From assembly GCF_000286355.1 (NCBI RefSeq), contig NZ_AJXN01000028.1, forward strand, positions 1 through 63,334: DNA of 63,334 bases. The letters run 5' to 3'. Position numbers and translations under genes: made by a program. Of the stretch, positions 46,341 to 57,531 are shown one piece after another. Position 1 is the stretch's first letter. Each line of letters starts with the position of its first letter. This stretch comes from Kocuria atrinae C3-8. GTDB lineage: Bacteria > Actinomycetota > Actinomycetes > Actinomycetales > Micrococcaceae. Below the pieces are notes generated by a model. It saw only the letters and a list, made by a program, of their open reading frames with translations, had not been told where the DNA came from and ran no database searches.

Positions 46341-47250
46341 ATGAGTAACGGTGCCCGCGCAGCCGCGACACTTACCGCAGGGGTAGGTGCCGTGGGCGCG
46401 GGCACCGCCGCATGGGCGGTCTTCGGCGAGCGGCGCAGGTTCCAGCTCCGGCAAGAGACGTTGCGGGTACTGCCCGCGGGTTCCCGACCGTTGCGGATCC
46501 TGCACATTTCCGATCTGCACACGGTCCCCGGGCAGGAAGCCAAGAAGCGCTTCGTGCAGTCGCTGGCGGCCCTTCGCCCGGATCTGGTGATCGACACGGG
46601 TGACAACCTCTCCCACGTGCGGGCACTGCCGTACCTGTTGGAAATCCTGGAGCCGCTGTTCAAATTTCCCGGCGTGTACGTGCCCGGCTCCAATTGCTAC
46701 TTCGCCCCGGAGCTCAAGAATCCGTTCCGGTACTTGTGGAAGACCACGGCCAGCGAGGATCCGGTCGACAACACGCGGCTACCCACCGAGGACATGCACC
46801 GCGCGTTCGACGCCGCCGGCTGGACCGGGCTCATCAACCGCCACGATCGCTTGCGCGTGCGGGACACAGTGCTCGACTTCTCGGGTGTGGACGATCCGCA
46901 CCTCGCGTACGACCGCCACCCCGGTTTCCCGGCGAGTTCCACCCAAGCCGACGACGACGCCGCCGCCCTCCGGATCGGAGTGGCACACGCTCCGTACCTG
47001 CGGACCCTGGACCGCTTTGTCGCGGACGGTGCTGACCTGATCTTCGCGGGACACACCCACGGCGGTCAGGTCTGCCTGCCGGTGGCCGAGCCTGGTGAGC
47101 AACTGCGATTTGGATCCCGCGATCTGCAAGGGCCTGATCAATCACCGGGGTGTTCCGGTGAACATCTCGCAGGGGCTCGGTGAATCTCGCTTCGCCCCCG
47201 TCCGATTGTTCTGCCCGCCCCAGGCCATTCTGGTCACGCTCACGGACTGA
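46341..47250 (+). CDS. Metallophosphoesterase, YkuE-like, frame broken
   Basis: Calcineurin-like phosphoesterase with an N-terminal membrane segment. Metal motifs: HISDLHTVPG, DTGDN, VPGSNCYF and FAGHTHGGQV. In relatives the third motif is usually GSNDY; here the residue after Asn is Cys. The frame is lost near 47085: the downstream frame reads SNCDLDPAICKGLINHRGVPVNISQGLGESRF..., the normal family ending, to TGA at 47248-47250. ATG 46341 (or GTG 46332) starts 5 bp after the PBP gene, so they are co-transcribed. Confidence 0.85.
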
Positions 47251-47421
47251 CGACTTTGTTTGGTGCCCGCTGTCAGTTGATGGCGGGATCCCTAGCGGAC
47301 TACCCGGTTGGCACACCCGGGACAACCGATGGAGCCACCCCTCACGCGGCATTGCCGTGTGCATGTCCGCCTGTGGTCTTACCATGGGTGTCAGCACCGT
47401 CACACCCCGCAGGAGCATCCC

Positions 47422-50282
47422 ATGAGCGCACCCGTCCGCGAACAGTCCGCCACAACCGCAGAGCAATTCGTCGCGCAGGTGCGCGAGGCATGCGGTGCGC
47501 GCAGCATCGCAGAGAGTGAGTTGGAGCGGCGGGTGCTCGCTCACGATGCCTCCCACTATTTGCTTCAGCCCCAAGCCGTGGTGCGTCCCCAGAGTGCGGA
47601 GCACGTGGGCAGCGTATTTGCGGCCGCAGCTCGTCACGGCCTGGGACTGACGTTGCGTTCTGGTGGCACCTCGCTGTCCGGGCAGGCCGTGACCGATCAA
47701 GTTCTAGTGGACACCCGCCGCCACTTCCGTGACGTGGAGGTCTTGGACAACGGGACCCGGGTGCGCGTTCAACCCGGTGTGACCGTCCGACAGGTCAATG
47801 CCCGTTTGGCCCCGCACGGATACAAGCTGGGTCCGGATCCGGCAAGTGAGGCCGCGTGCACCGTGGGCGGGGTAGTCGCCAACAACTCATCGGGCATGGC
47901 GTGCGGGACCGAGTTCAACACCTACCGCACCTTGGAATCCATGACCGTGGTGCTGCCGTCGGGAACGGTGATCAACACCGCGGACCCGGATGCGGACGCC
48001 CAGCTGCGCGCCGCCGAACCCGAACTGCACGAGGGCCTACTCCGACTGCGGCAACGGGTCATGGACAATCCTGAGTCCGTGCGAACCATCGAGCGGTTGT
48101 TCGCCATGAAGAACACGATGGGCTACGGGCTCAACGCGTTCGTCGATTTCGAGGAACCCGTGCGGATCCTCGAGCACCTCATGATCGGTTCCGAGGGCAC
48201 CCTGGTTTCGTGGCGCAGGCGGTCTTCCGTACCGTCCCCGTTCACCAGTTCGTGGCCACCGGCCTGCTGGTCTTCCCCACGGTGGTCGCCGCGACGAGTT
48301 CCGTGCCGCAATTGGTGGACGTCAACTCCGCCACCGTGGAGCTGCTGGACGCCACCTCGTTGAAGGTTTCCCAGCGCACCGGCCAGGCTCCCCCGGTGAT
48401 CATGGACATCTCCGTGGATCAGCAGGCCGCATTGCTCGTGGAATACCAAGCGGATTCGGAATCGGAGGTGCGGGACCAGGCGCGAGCGGCGTCGTCGTTG
48501 TTCGACGAGCTGGGCCTGGAAAGCCCGGCGCAACTGACCACCGATCCCAAGGAACGTGCGAGCCTGTGGACCGTGCGCAAGGGGCTCTACACGACCGTGG
48601 CCGGCAACCGACCGACCGGTTCCAATGCGCTGCTCGAGGACATCGTGGTGCCGGTGCCGCAGCTGGGCGAGACGTGCGAGGAACTGACCACCTTGTTCGA
48701 CGCGCACGGCTACCAGGATTCGGTGATCTTCGGGCACGCCAAGGACGGCAACGTGCACTTCATGCTCAACGAGCAGTTCACGGACCCGGAGCAGCTCAAG
48801 CGCTACGAACGGTTCACCGAGGACATGGTGGATCTTGTCCTCGACCGCGGCGGCGCGCTCAAGGCCGAGCACGGCACGGGACGCATCATGGCACCGTTCG
48901 TGCGGCGGCAGTACGGCGACGAGCTGTACGAGGTGATGCTCGACCTCAAGCGTCTGATCGATCCGGACTACCGCTTCAACCCGGGCGTGATTCTCACCGA
49001 TGATCCCACCGCGTACCTGCGCGATCTCAAGACCGCGCCCACGGTGGAGGAAGAGGTCGACCGGTGTGTGGAGTGCGGGTACTGCGAGCCGGTCTGTCCG
49101 TCGCAGAATCTTACGCTCACCCCGCGCCAGCGCATCGCGGGTCGTCGCGAGATCGCGGAAGCCGAAATCGCGGGCGAAACGGAGTTGGCCGCGCGGCTGT
49201 CCCGCGAGTACGACTACGCCGGCCTGGAGACGTGCGCCGTGGATGGCATGTGCGTGACCGCGTGCCCCGTGCACATCAACACCGGTGACCTGGTGCGGCG
49301 CCTGCGGGCAGAGAACCACTCGAAGGTCGCGGATTTCGTGTGGGCGGGCCTGGCACGCTCGTGGTCCGTGACGGCACCCGGCGCAGCCTTCGCATTGTCC
49401 GTGGCCAAGCGACTGCCCGCCGCGTTGCCGATCAGTGCGACCACGGTGGCCCGCGCTGTCGTGGGCGCGGACAACGTTCCGCAATACAAGCCTCAACTCC
49501 CAGCGGGCGGCCGCTCGCGGGATTTCTTGACGACGTCGCCCGCGAACGTCCCTGCCGAACAGTCCCAGGCCGTGTTCTTCCCCGCGTGCATCGGCGCCAT
49601 GTTCGGCACGGTGGACGGTTCAGGGCCTTCCGTGTCTGAAGCGTTCTTGAAGCTGTGCCAGCGGGCGGGCGTGCACGTGAGCATTCCCGAGGGGATCACC
49701 GCCACGTGCTGCGGTACTCCCTGGAAGTCCAAGGGCCTGCCCACCGGCTACGAGACCATGTCCCACCGCACGCTGGAAACGCTGTGGGAGGCCTCCGATC
49801 ACGGTCGGTTGCCGGTCGTGTGCGATGCGTCCTCGTGCACCGAGGGGTTGGAGACCATGCAGACCTTGGCGGCGGGATCGGAGAAGTACGCGACGCTGCG
49901 CTTCGTGGACGCCGTGGAGTTCGTCTCGGAGCACGTGTTGGACCGACTCACGGTCTCCGAGCCGGTGCGCTCCGTGGCCGTGCACCCCACGTGCTCCTCC
50001 GTGCAGCTGGGCATCAACGATCACCTGATGCGCCTGGCCAATGCCGCTGCCGAACGAGCGACCGTCCCCTTCGCGTGGGGTTGCTGCGGGTACGCCGGTG
50101 ACCGCGGCATGCTGCACCCGGAGCTCACCGCTGCCGCAACAGCTCCGGAGGCCGCTGAGGTGAATGCCACGTACTACGACGCGTACGTCTCTCTCAATCG
50201 CACGTGCGAACAGGGCATGACCGAAGCCACTGGCAAGCCCTACGAGCACGTGCTGCAGGTTCTCGAGCGCGCAAGTAGGTGA
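47422..50282 (+). CDS. FAD- and Fe-S-dependent D-lactate dehydrogenase (Dld-II type), frame broken
   Basis: Respiratory D-2-hydroxyacid (probably D-lactate) dehydrogenase of about 953 residues passing electrons to quinone. The N-terminal FAD_binding_4 domain has LTLRSGGTSLSGQAV and GGVVANNSSGMACG; the FAD-oxidase C domain contains GHAKDGNVHFML and LKAEHGTGRIMAPFV. Then come two ferredoxin motifs (CVECGYCEPVCPS, CAVDGMCVTACPV) and the CCG-type domain (CCGTPWKSKGL, WGCCGYAGDRGM). ATG 47422 follows AGGAG. The frame breaks near 48205: ACCCTG-GTTTCG lacks one G; repaired reading GSEGTLGFVAQAVFRTVPV. Confidence 0.92.
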
Positions 50283-50376
50283 CGCGGGGGCAGGGAAGGC
50301 TGCGAGCGACGTCGTCCTCTACGTAGTGATGCGGGACGGGGCCGTCGTTCGATCGGCGGGTAAGTGAGCGGTGCCG

Positions 50377-51645
50377 TCAGACCGCCCGACGGGGGTGCGG
50401 CACGGCTCGCGAGGCCGCTCGCGCCACGGGGACGGTCGACACGAGGCACACCACCACGCCGAAGGCCAGACATGCGATGAAGCCACGGACCGGGCCGATG
50501 CCGAAGAGATCGCCCACGAAAGGACCCAGAACGGCAAGCACGAACGGCACCGCGAAACCGGTGTAGGTGAGGGTGTAGAAGACGCCGATGAGCGCGCCCA
50601 ATTCGTGGGGTTCGGCGACGATTTCCACCTCGCGCAGGCCGGACACCATCATGATGCCGTAGCTGCAGCCCAGGATGATCGCCGCGGGAACCACCAGCAG
50701 GGCGCTGTGGAGTTCGATGGCCACGGCACCCAGCACCAGGCCCGCGCTCGCCGCGCCCAGGCCCACGACCGACAGAGGCAGCCAGCCGTACGTGGCGAGT
50801 TTCGCGGCGACCGGTTGGATGAAAACGCCCGAGAACATGCCCACGCCAGAGATGAGGCCGAGGTAGGCAACCGGATATTCGACCGTGTCCGTGACGAAAC
50901 CGGGGATGCTCGTGAACGCGACGGTTGCCGTACCGAAGACCCACGGAGCCCACGCGGCGACCGCCCAGAAGAACCGTCCCGTCAGAGCGATGCGCGGAAC
51001 GAGCGGCGGCCGTTTGACGCGCCCCTCCGCGGGGAACTGCGTTTCGGGGACGCCCCAGACGAGCGGGATGGTCACGATGACCAGGGCAATGTGCAGCAGG
51101 TAGGGCGTGATCTGCGGACCCGGTAAAAACTCCGCGAACTGGCCGGCGATGAGCGGTCCGCCGCCGAAGCCCGCTGAGAGGACAATGGTCGCTCGCCGCG
51201 GTCCGGCCGAGGGCCGATCCACACACAATTGCTTGATCCACGCCGAGCCCGAGGACATGGCCATGCCCACTCCGAAGCCCATGATCCAGCGGCCCACGTA
51301 GAGCACCCATTCGGGAGCTTGGCTACCCGCAGCCAGAATGCCGGACGCCACGGCCACGAGGATCAGTGCCGGTCTCACGACTGCTCGGCGGCCGTAGTGA
51401 TCGGAGATGGGGCCGAAGATCAGGAGCGCGGGCACCAGACCCGCGGCGTAGATGCCGAACATCGCGGTCACCGACGCTTCAGAAATGCCGTCCTGATCTC
51501 GGTAGACCTCCAGCATGGGCGCGAAAAGGTTGGTTCCGAACCCCACGGCGAACATCGCGAGACCCACGCGGATCCAGGTGCGAGAGGTGATGGTGCCGCC
51601 CTTCGACGGAGAGTTGTTGTCACCGGAGGCGGGCCGCGCATTCAT
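50377..51645 (-). CDS. MFS transporter
   Basis: 422-residue major facilitator with 12 predicted helices. The loop 2-3 motif is GPISDHYGRRAVVRPALI, and SSGSAWIKQLC and GVPETQFP mark the middle. It resembles the drug-exporter-like actinobacterial family; substrate unknown. ATG 51645 (MNARPASGDNN) is preferred to an upstream in-frame start at 51729 that would run toward the divergent tRNA promoter. Confidence 0.88.
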   Translation of the reverse strand: MNARPASGDNNSPSKGGTITSRTWIRVGLAMFAVGFGTNLFAPMLEVYRDQDGISEASVTAMFGIYAAGLVPALLIFGPISDHYGRRAVVRPALILVAVASGILAAGSQAPEWVLYVGRWIMGFGVGMAMSSGSAWIKQLCVDRPSAGPRRATIVLSAGFGGGPLIAGQFAEFLPGPQITPYLLHIALVIVTIPLVWGVPETQFPAEGRVKRPPLVPRIALTGRFFWAVAAWAPWVFGTATVAFTSIPGFVTDTVEYPVAYLGLISGVGMFSGVFIQPVAAKLATYGWLPLSVVGLGAASAGLVLGAVAIELHSALLVVPAAIILGCSYGIMMVSGLREVEIVAEPHELGALIGVFYTLTYTGFAVPFVLAVLGPFVGDLFGIGPVRGFIACLAFGVVVCLVSTVPVARAASRAVPHPRRAV

Positions 51646-51787
51646 ATAGGGGACCTTACCTGTGATTCCCGACACGGTGGTCAGTAAGTCATCCGCGCCC
51701 GCCTGTCTGCGACCATCCTTGGATTTCACAATCCCGCGTGAGTCCCGCTATGCTGGAGCAGTTGTTTGCGGGCACGCCTGCTTACAT

Positions 51788-51864
51788 CGGGATGTGGCGC
51801 AGCTTGGTAGCGCGCGTCGTTCGGGACGACGAGGTCGCAGGTTCAAATCCTGTCATCCCGACCA
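51788..51864 (+). tRNA. tRNA-Pro(CGG)
   Basis: Complete cloverleaf with encoded CCA: acceptor CGGGATG/CATCCCG, D arm GCGC-AGCTTGGTA-GCGC, anticodon stem CGTCG/CGACG enclosing TTCGGGA (anticodon CGG, reads CCG), and T loop GTTCAAATC. A hairpin terminator follows immediately. Confidence 0.97.
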
Positions 51865-51867
51865 ATG

Positions 51868-51908
51868 ATCCCCTTGTCTTCACCATTCGTGATGGCAAGG
51901 GGATTTTT
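51868..51908 (+). terminator. Rho-independent terminator after tRNA-Pro
   Basis: ATCCCCTTG and CAAGGGGAT (9 bp) enclose a 19-base loop with its own short CCAT/ATGG pair, followed by TTTTT. Confidence 0.85.
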
Positions 51909-51925
51909 CATATTGGGAGGCCACA

Positions 51926-52838
51926 GTGACCACTCCGCATGACCGCCGTTACAAGAAGCACGTTCCCGCGGTGATCGGCGAGAAGATCCGCCGCTCTCAC
52001 GACACCTGGCACTGGCGTGATTCCCAGGTCCACCTGGATCGAGTGGGCCACCCCGATGCCCCCGTGCGCATCCTCCTGGTTCACGGCGCTGGCGGGAACA
52101 GCGATGCGTTCTGGCCGTACGCGGCCCACTTCGCTTCCCTCGGGGCGTACGTCACCGTGCCGGACCTCCCCGGGTACGGCATGACCGTGACGAAGAACCC
52201 AGGGCGCATCCGCTACGACCATTGGCGCGAGCTCCTGATCGACCTGATTCGCGCCGAGGACGACGAGCGCCCCCTGATCATCCTGGGCGCCAGCATGGGT
52301 GGCCTCTTGGCCTACGACGCCGCCGCGGCCACAGGTCTCGCCGCTCGCCTGATCGTCACGTGCCTCCTGGACCCCCGCGATCCGCGCGCGCCGATTGACC
52401 TGGCACCCACTCGTGGCGCGGCTCGCGGGGCCATCCTTGAAACTGATTCGCGGACCGCTGGCCGATGTTCGAGTTCCCATCCGGTGGATCGCGGACATGC
52501 GCCACGTCTCCAACGCACCTGGACTGGTTCGCGAGGTCATCAAGGACCGGCGCGGCGGCGGAGGCCGAGTCCCCCTGGGATGGATCCGCAGCTACATGGA
52601 GTCCACCCCTCTGATGGAGCCCGAGGACTTCACCAACGCCCCCGTGCTGCTGCTCCACCCCGCGGACGACCGCTGGACCCCATTGGAGATCAGCCGCCCG
52701 TTCTTCGAGCGCATCGGCGCCCAGAAGTCCTGGCGGTTGCTCGAGAACTGCGGACACTTCCCGGTGGAGGAACCCGGGTTCGAACAGATGACCCGCGCCA
52801 TACGTGATGAAATTCACATTTTGACCGGACAGGCATAA
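51926..52838 (+). CDS. Alpha/beta hydrolase, frame broken
   Basis: About 304 residues. GTG 51926 follows GGGAGG. HG-type oxyanion loop LLVHGAGGNSDAFWPYA, nucleophile elbow GASMGGLLAYD (Ser about residue 120), and in the second frame the acid LLHPADDRWTP and the histidine ENCGHFPVEEPG. The frame breaks near 52385 in a CG-rich CGCGCGCGCC stretch. Substrate unknown. It is preceded by the tRNA terminator and followed by an AT-rich intergenic region. Confidence 0.84.
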
Positions 52839-53145
52839 GAACCGCGTCTCACTGTCCCCCATTTCGCCATTTAAATGCATTTACATTTAAATGAAACACT
52901 GCTGTGCCTTGAATTCTCGCGGTTCTTTGCGAACTTACTAATTAGTAACATTCTTTGCGCGTGCCCAGCTATTCCATCTTTTGACCCACAGTTAATCGCA
53001 TATTCATGTTGAATTTTGCAATCGCACATGCCTAATCTGAATGCTGACTAGTGCGGTTGCTTGAGTGACTGCCAGACCATTCATTACATCGGGCGTTCAT
53101 TCGGCGGGGGCTGAGAACGCGATCCGATTCACCAGGGGGAGAGCC
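52839..53145 (+). promoter_or_regulatory. AT-rich regulatory region upstream of the Pel-like locus
   Basis: Non-coding; 52861-53040 is only about 38% GC by hand count against a clearly GC-rich surround. It holds two copies of the palindrome CATTTAAATG (52868-52877, 52884-52893) spaced by CATTTA, a 14-bp perfect palindrome TTACTAATTAGTAA (52935-52948), and a direct repeat TTCTTTGCG on both sides of it (52923-52931, 52951-52959). This is a dense operator-like cluster. A promoter for the following genes is expected here; no confident -10/-35 pair assigned. Confidence 0.7.
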
Positions 53146-54585
53146 TTGAGATCAATCACGTCCTTAGTTCACGACGCTTACAGCAGGCGCCGAACCGCAA
53201 TTATCGTCAGCGCATTATTCTTGACGGCACTCGTCCCGATCATGGTGGATGGGCTCGCGCAATCCGGACTCACTTTGTTGACCTTGGCCGGTGGTCTCTT
53301 GGTTCTGATCACCGTGGCACTGATCATGCGTGGCAGCGCCTGGGAACCAGCACTCAAGGGGCTGAAACCCCCGTCAGTAACCGAGGCGGCATCAACCTGC
53401 TGCTCTACCTCTCACCGGTGATCTTCCTCAACATCGTTTTCCCCGTGGTCAGCCCCCAGATGGCCGCGGCGACGGTGGGAGCGTTCAGCTCACCTACGTG
53501 GTGTTGGCATCTTCGATTACCGTTCCTTGGCTGGCGCAGGCCGCGTGCATGCCCTCGTACCGAGCCATCGGTGGCCTGATGGCCGAGCGCGACATGCAGA
53601 AGATCACCCGTCGCTTCTGCGAAGTGTGGCCCGCGATGTTCGCACAGACCCTGCCCTTGGTTCTGGTGTTCGCCCTCCCGCTGTGGTTGGCCACCGGCTG
53701 GTCGCTCGAGGCCATGGCGCCTACGTGCTGCTGTGCGGCGCTCACGTTCTGTTCGTGCAGTCGCTGGTCCTCGCCAACGTGGGTGAACGCCGGGGATTGT
53801 GGGCCGTTGCCTGGGGTGCCTATGCCCTGTCCTTGGCGCTGGCACCGACCGTCTGGATTCTCCCGCCGCTGCTCGCCGCGGCGACTCAGATCGTGGCCAT
53901 GGGCCGCAGCCTGACCCACGTCCGCGCCTTCGAGCGTCTTACCCAGCGCAATTGCGCGGTGGATGTTCTGCGCGGTCTCCTGCTCGGCGCGGTCCTGTGG
54001 GCGGACAAGTTCGTCCTGTTCCTGGTCACGGACGGAACCTTCCCGGTGGTCGTGGTCTTCATGGCCATGCTCCCGGCCGTGCTTGCCTACAACTTCTACT
54101 TCGTGAATCTCGCTCCGCACGTGGATCGCGCGGTGAGCGGTCTGCACAAGGCCATCGAGCACGAGCCCCTTCCCGAGATGGCCTCCCGCTCCACCATGCT
54201 CAGCTACATCGTGGACCGTTCGGTGCTGCGGACCGGTGCCGTGGGCATGGTACTGACGCTGGCGGCGTCGTTGTTGCTGGGCGGTTTGCAGCCCGAGAAC
54301 GCGCTGCTGGCCGTGACCGTCTCCGTGGCCTCGTGGACTTTCATGATGCTCACGCTGCTCAGCTACGAGCTCGACTACATCGGCGAGAAGATCACCGCTC
54401 AGGTTCTCGGTGCCGCCCACCTGATCGCCGCGGGTCTGGCCTTCACCCTGCTGGGCACCAGCGGTGCGTACGCGCTGCTCCTGCTGGTCGACCTCGTCCT
54501 GGTGGTCGCCGCCTGGGCCCTCTACAAGCGGCACTGGGCCCAGCCCGAGTACACGCTGTTCTGGCGTCACGCCACGTCCTGGTAA
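53146..54585 (+). CDS. pelG: PelG-like polysaccharide exporter, frame broken three times
   Basis: Polytopic membrane protein of about 480 residues, MOP-superfamily flippase type. TTG 53146 is chosen after AGGGGGAG; the protein then starts MRSITSLVHDAYSRRR followed by a hydrophobic helix. Segments in order: AETPVSNRGGINLLLYLSPVIFLNIVF, LTYVVLASSITVPWLAQAACMPSY, GAYVLLCGAHVLFVQSLVLANVGERRGLW, WADKFVLFLVTDGTFPVVVVFM and LAYNFYFVNLAPHVDRAVSGLHKAIEHE, the last two resembling the PelG central helices. Breaks near 53358, 53489 and 53722 are each cured by one G. The identity is supported by the PelF-like gene downstream; distant to proteobacterial PelG. Confidence 0.72.
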
Positions 54586-54696
54586 ACCAACCCACCACCG
54601 CGTCCGTTGCCTGCCCGCTCGCTTCGGGTAGTACGACGACGCCGCCCCGGCCGGGACCGTCCGGCCCCACCGATCTGCTCTTGAGGAGCCTCCCCC

Positions 54697-56404
54697 ATGT
54701 ACCCCTTTGTTCGTTCTCTCGGTAAACACCGCGCCACCGGCCCCGCAACCGATCTCGTGCCCGCGCAGGAACAGGCACAGAAGCACTACGAGGATGTGGA
54801 CGTGGCCATCGTCATGGAATCCACGTACCCGTACCTCAAGGGCGGTGTCTCGGCGGTCGTCCACGACATTGTCACGGGCAACCCGGACCTGAGCTACGGC
54901 ATCATCCATATTGCCTGGGACTCCAGTCAGCCGATGGAAGACCTGTACGGCATGCCGGAGAACGTGAAGTGGGTGCGGGTCATCTTCCTCAGCATGCAGG
55001 AGCATCGCCATGACTTCATGTCCGTGCGTCCCAAGGACCTGAACATGAACTCCGCTCAGCGAGCGCGACTGTCGAACCGGTTGTTCGACGCCCTGTACGC
55101 GTTGTCCGAGCACCGGGACACCGAACCGCTGTGGGAGCTGATCGACGAGGGTCTTAACGAGCGCACCCGCGAGTACCCACTGTGGGCAATCCTGGGTTCG
55201 CAAGAGTTCATGCACGCGTTGACCGAGCGGATGCCGCAGCTCGGAATGTCCCTGTCGGAGTCGTTCTGGACCCTGCGCGGTTTCTTCTCGCTGGCCTACG
55301 CGGTCCTTGGTGAGACCATGCCCAAGGCTCGTGTCTACCACGCACACACCACCGGCTACGCCGCACTTCTGGGTGCGGCAGCCGCCCGCGATCACGGGAC
55401 GTCCTTCCTGCTGACCGAGCACAACCTCTACGTGCGCGACACCGTCAACACCCTGTTGGACCGCAACATGGCGCTGTCGATCACTTCCCAGGACTACCGC
55501 ACCTTCGACGTCTCCCCCGAGCACCGCGCTGGATGGCTTGGTGGATCGAGATGGGGCACTTCTGCTACCCCAGCGCTGAAGTGGTCACCTACCTCTACCC
55601 CACCGCAATCACCGAGGCCGCCGAGCTCGCGCGGACATCGACAAGTCCGTGGTGCTGCCCAACGGCATGATCATTGAAGAGTTCGAGGAGAAGTACCACA
55701 AGCGTCAGGCTGCGGTGGAGCGGATTGCTGCCGATCCGGACGAGCACACCTGGAAGCTCGTGTACATCGCTCGTGTGGTGCCCATTAAGGGCCTCATGGA
55801 TCTGCTGTCGAGCATGGATCTGCTCCGCAAGGCAGGGTTCCCCAACCTGCACCTGGACGTGCTGGGCCCCACGGAACACGTACCGGATTACTACGAGGCG
55901 TGCCTGGCCAAGATCGAGAGCCTGGGACTCCAGGACATGGTGACCATTCACGGCACCGTGAACGTCCGCGACATGCTCGATCAGTTCGATCTGTTGGTGC
56001 TGCCCAGCTACAACGAGGGTCAGCCCATCGTGGTTCTCGAGGCCATGGCCGCCGGCATCCCCACCGTGGGATCGAACGTGGGCGGCATGAGCCAGTTGGT
56101 CGGCGATGACCTGGACACCAACGACGGTCGGACCTGGGGCGCGTGTGGTGAGCTGCTGTCCCCCGGTGACGTGGAGGCCATGGCTCAGCAGATCCAGGCC
56201 GTGATCGGTGACGTGGACCGTTACCGCTCCTACTGCGTCAATGCCCGGGGACGTGTGGAGGACTTCTTCCAGCTCCACGAGGTCATGTCCTCCTACAACA
56301 AGCTCTACCGGATGCTGGGCAACATGGGCGAGGAACGTAACTTCGAGTACAAGGCCGGCGAGTCCCTCATGGCCAGTAGCCAGGCGTCCGAGCGCGCTTC
56401 GTGA
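54697..56404 (+). CDS. pelF: PelF-like GT4 glycosyltransferase, frame broken twice
   Basis: Cytosolic polymerase-type glycosyltransferase for a Pel-like polysaccharide. The N-terminal DUF3492 domain has VAIVMESTYPYLKGGVSAVVHDIV and HIAWDSSQPMEDLYGMPENV; VYHAHTTGYAALLGAAAARDHG and LLTEHNLYVRDT are PelF signatures; the GT4 domain has YIARVVPIKGLMDLL and PSYNEGQPIVVLEAMAAGIPTVGSNVGGMSQLV (E-x7-E). ATG 54697 follows GAGGAG. Breaks are near 55537 (before WWIEMGHFCYP) and 55630 (GAGCTCG-CGCGG lacks a G). The stop overlaps the next gene's GTG as GTGA. Confidence 0.9.
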
Positions 56405-57518
56405 GTGGAACGGCCCGAGTAGCTGGTGTCGATGATCTCGCTCCAGCCGCCGCAACAGGCGGGGTGGGCGCGTGGATCCGTTACGGCTGGCCCATCAGTC
56501 CGGAGCAGATCGACTTCGCGGCCGAGCACTACCGCGTGGCGATTCTGCAACCGTGGGAACTGGGTGCGGCGGCTGAGCTGAAGCGCCGCCGCCCGGACAT
56601 GACCGTGCTCTGTTACAAGTGTCTGTCCTCCACGCGCAGCTACGAACCCGGCCCGATCTACAGTTCGGGGGTGTCCTATCCCGAGGCCCCGGACGAGTGG
56701 TTCGCGCAGCGGCTCAACGGAGATCGGATCCAATGGGCCCGGTACGAGGGGCACTGGCAAATGGCCGTGTGGTCCCCCGAGTATCGGGACTGGTGGGTTC
56801 ACAATGTCGTGTCCGAGCTGACCGATTCGCCCTTCGACGGCGTGATGGCCGACAACGATGTGTTCGACGACTACTACGGCTTGGACCTGCCCATCCAGGA
56901 TGCCCAGTCCATGGCGGATTTCCGCAACGGCGTGGGGCAACTGGTGCACGCGGCAGGGAAGGCGCTGAATGACGTCGGCAAGATCCTGGTGCCGAACATC
57001 GCCGAATCGCGGCGCGAGCCCGGGCGGTGGATCAGCCACGCAGCTACGGTGGCGGCTTTGAGGAAGTGTGGTTGGGTTTCAGCCCCGTTGACCTCTTCGA
57101 TCCGGAGACCACCGAGGCGCAGCTGTCCCAGGCTGACGGGCCCGGCATCAGCATTCTTCGGGTGCCCACCGACGGCAATGATGACCACCCCAATTTCGAG
57201 TACGGCCTGGCCGCGTTCTGGATCTTCGGCGCGGGGCGCGGGGCCTACTCGGCCACCGCCCACGATGACTACAGCCGCACTCAGCACGTCGCCCAGCTCG
57301 ACTGGGACTTGGGCGATCCGCTGCACGAACCGGTGCGGCGCGGCCACACCTGGTGGCGCGAATTCACGCGCGGCTGGGCAGCGGTCAACTTCGATTCCGA
57401 CCGCCGACGACGCCGCCGCGTGCGGGTGCCCCAGGGCATGGTCGACACCCAGGGCCAACCAGTCGGCCCCCGTCTCGTGCTGCAGCCCCGCCGCGGTGTG
57501 GTGTTGCGGCGGGGCTGA
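56401..57518 (+). CDS. Putative glycoside hydrolase (GHL15-like TIM barrel), frame broken
   Basis: About 372 residues, no signal peptide seen. IRYGWPISPEQIDFAAEHYRVAILQPWE, VLCYKCLSSTRSYEPGPIYSSGVSY, YEGHWQMAVWSPEYRDWWVHNVV and DGVMADNDVFDDYYGLDLPI match my recollection of the hypothetical glycosyl hydrolase family 15 pattern; Asp residues in MADNDVFDD are candidate catalytic acids. GTG 56401 overlaps the PelF stop, so it is coupled to pelF and probably processes or controls the same polymer. The frame breaks near 57043 (AGCCACGC-AGCTAC lacks one base; then SYGGGFEEVWLGF). Confidence 0.75.
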
Positions 57519-57531
57519 TCAGACGGTTGGC

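Noticed and set aside
44296-46371. 691-codon open frame antisense to the penicillin-binding protein
   Set aside because: Shadow of third-position GC bias; no family motif and low complexity.
53494-55524. 676-codon open frame antisense to pelG/pelF
   Set aside because: It exists only opposite two strongly supported genes, and shows no recognisable motifs.
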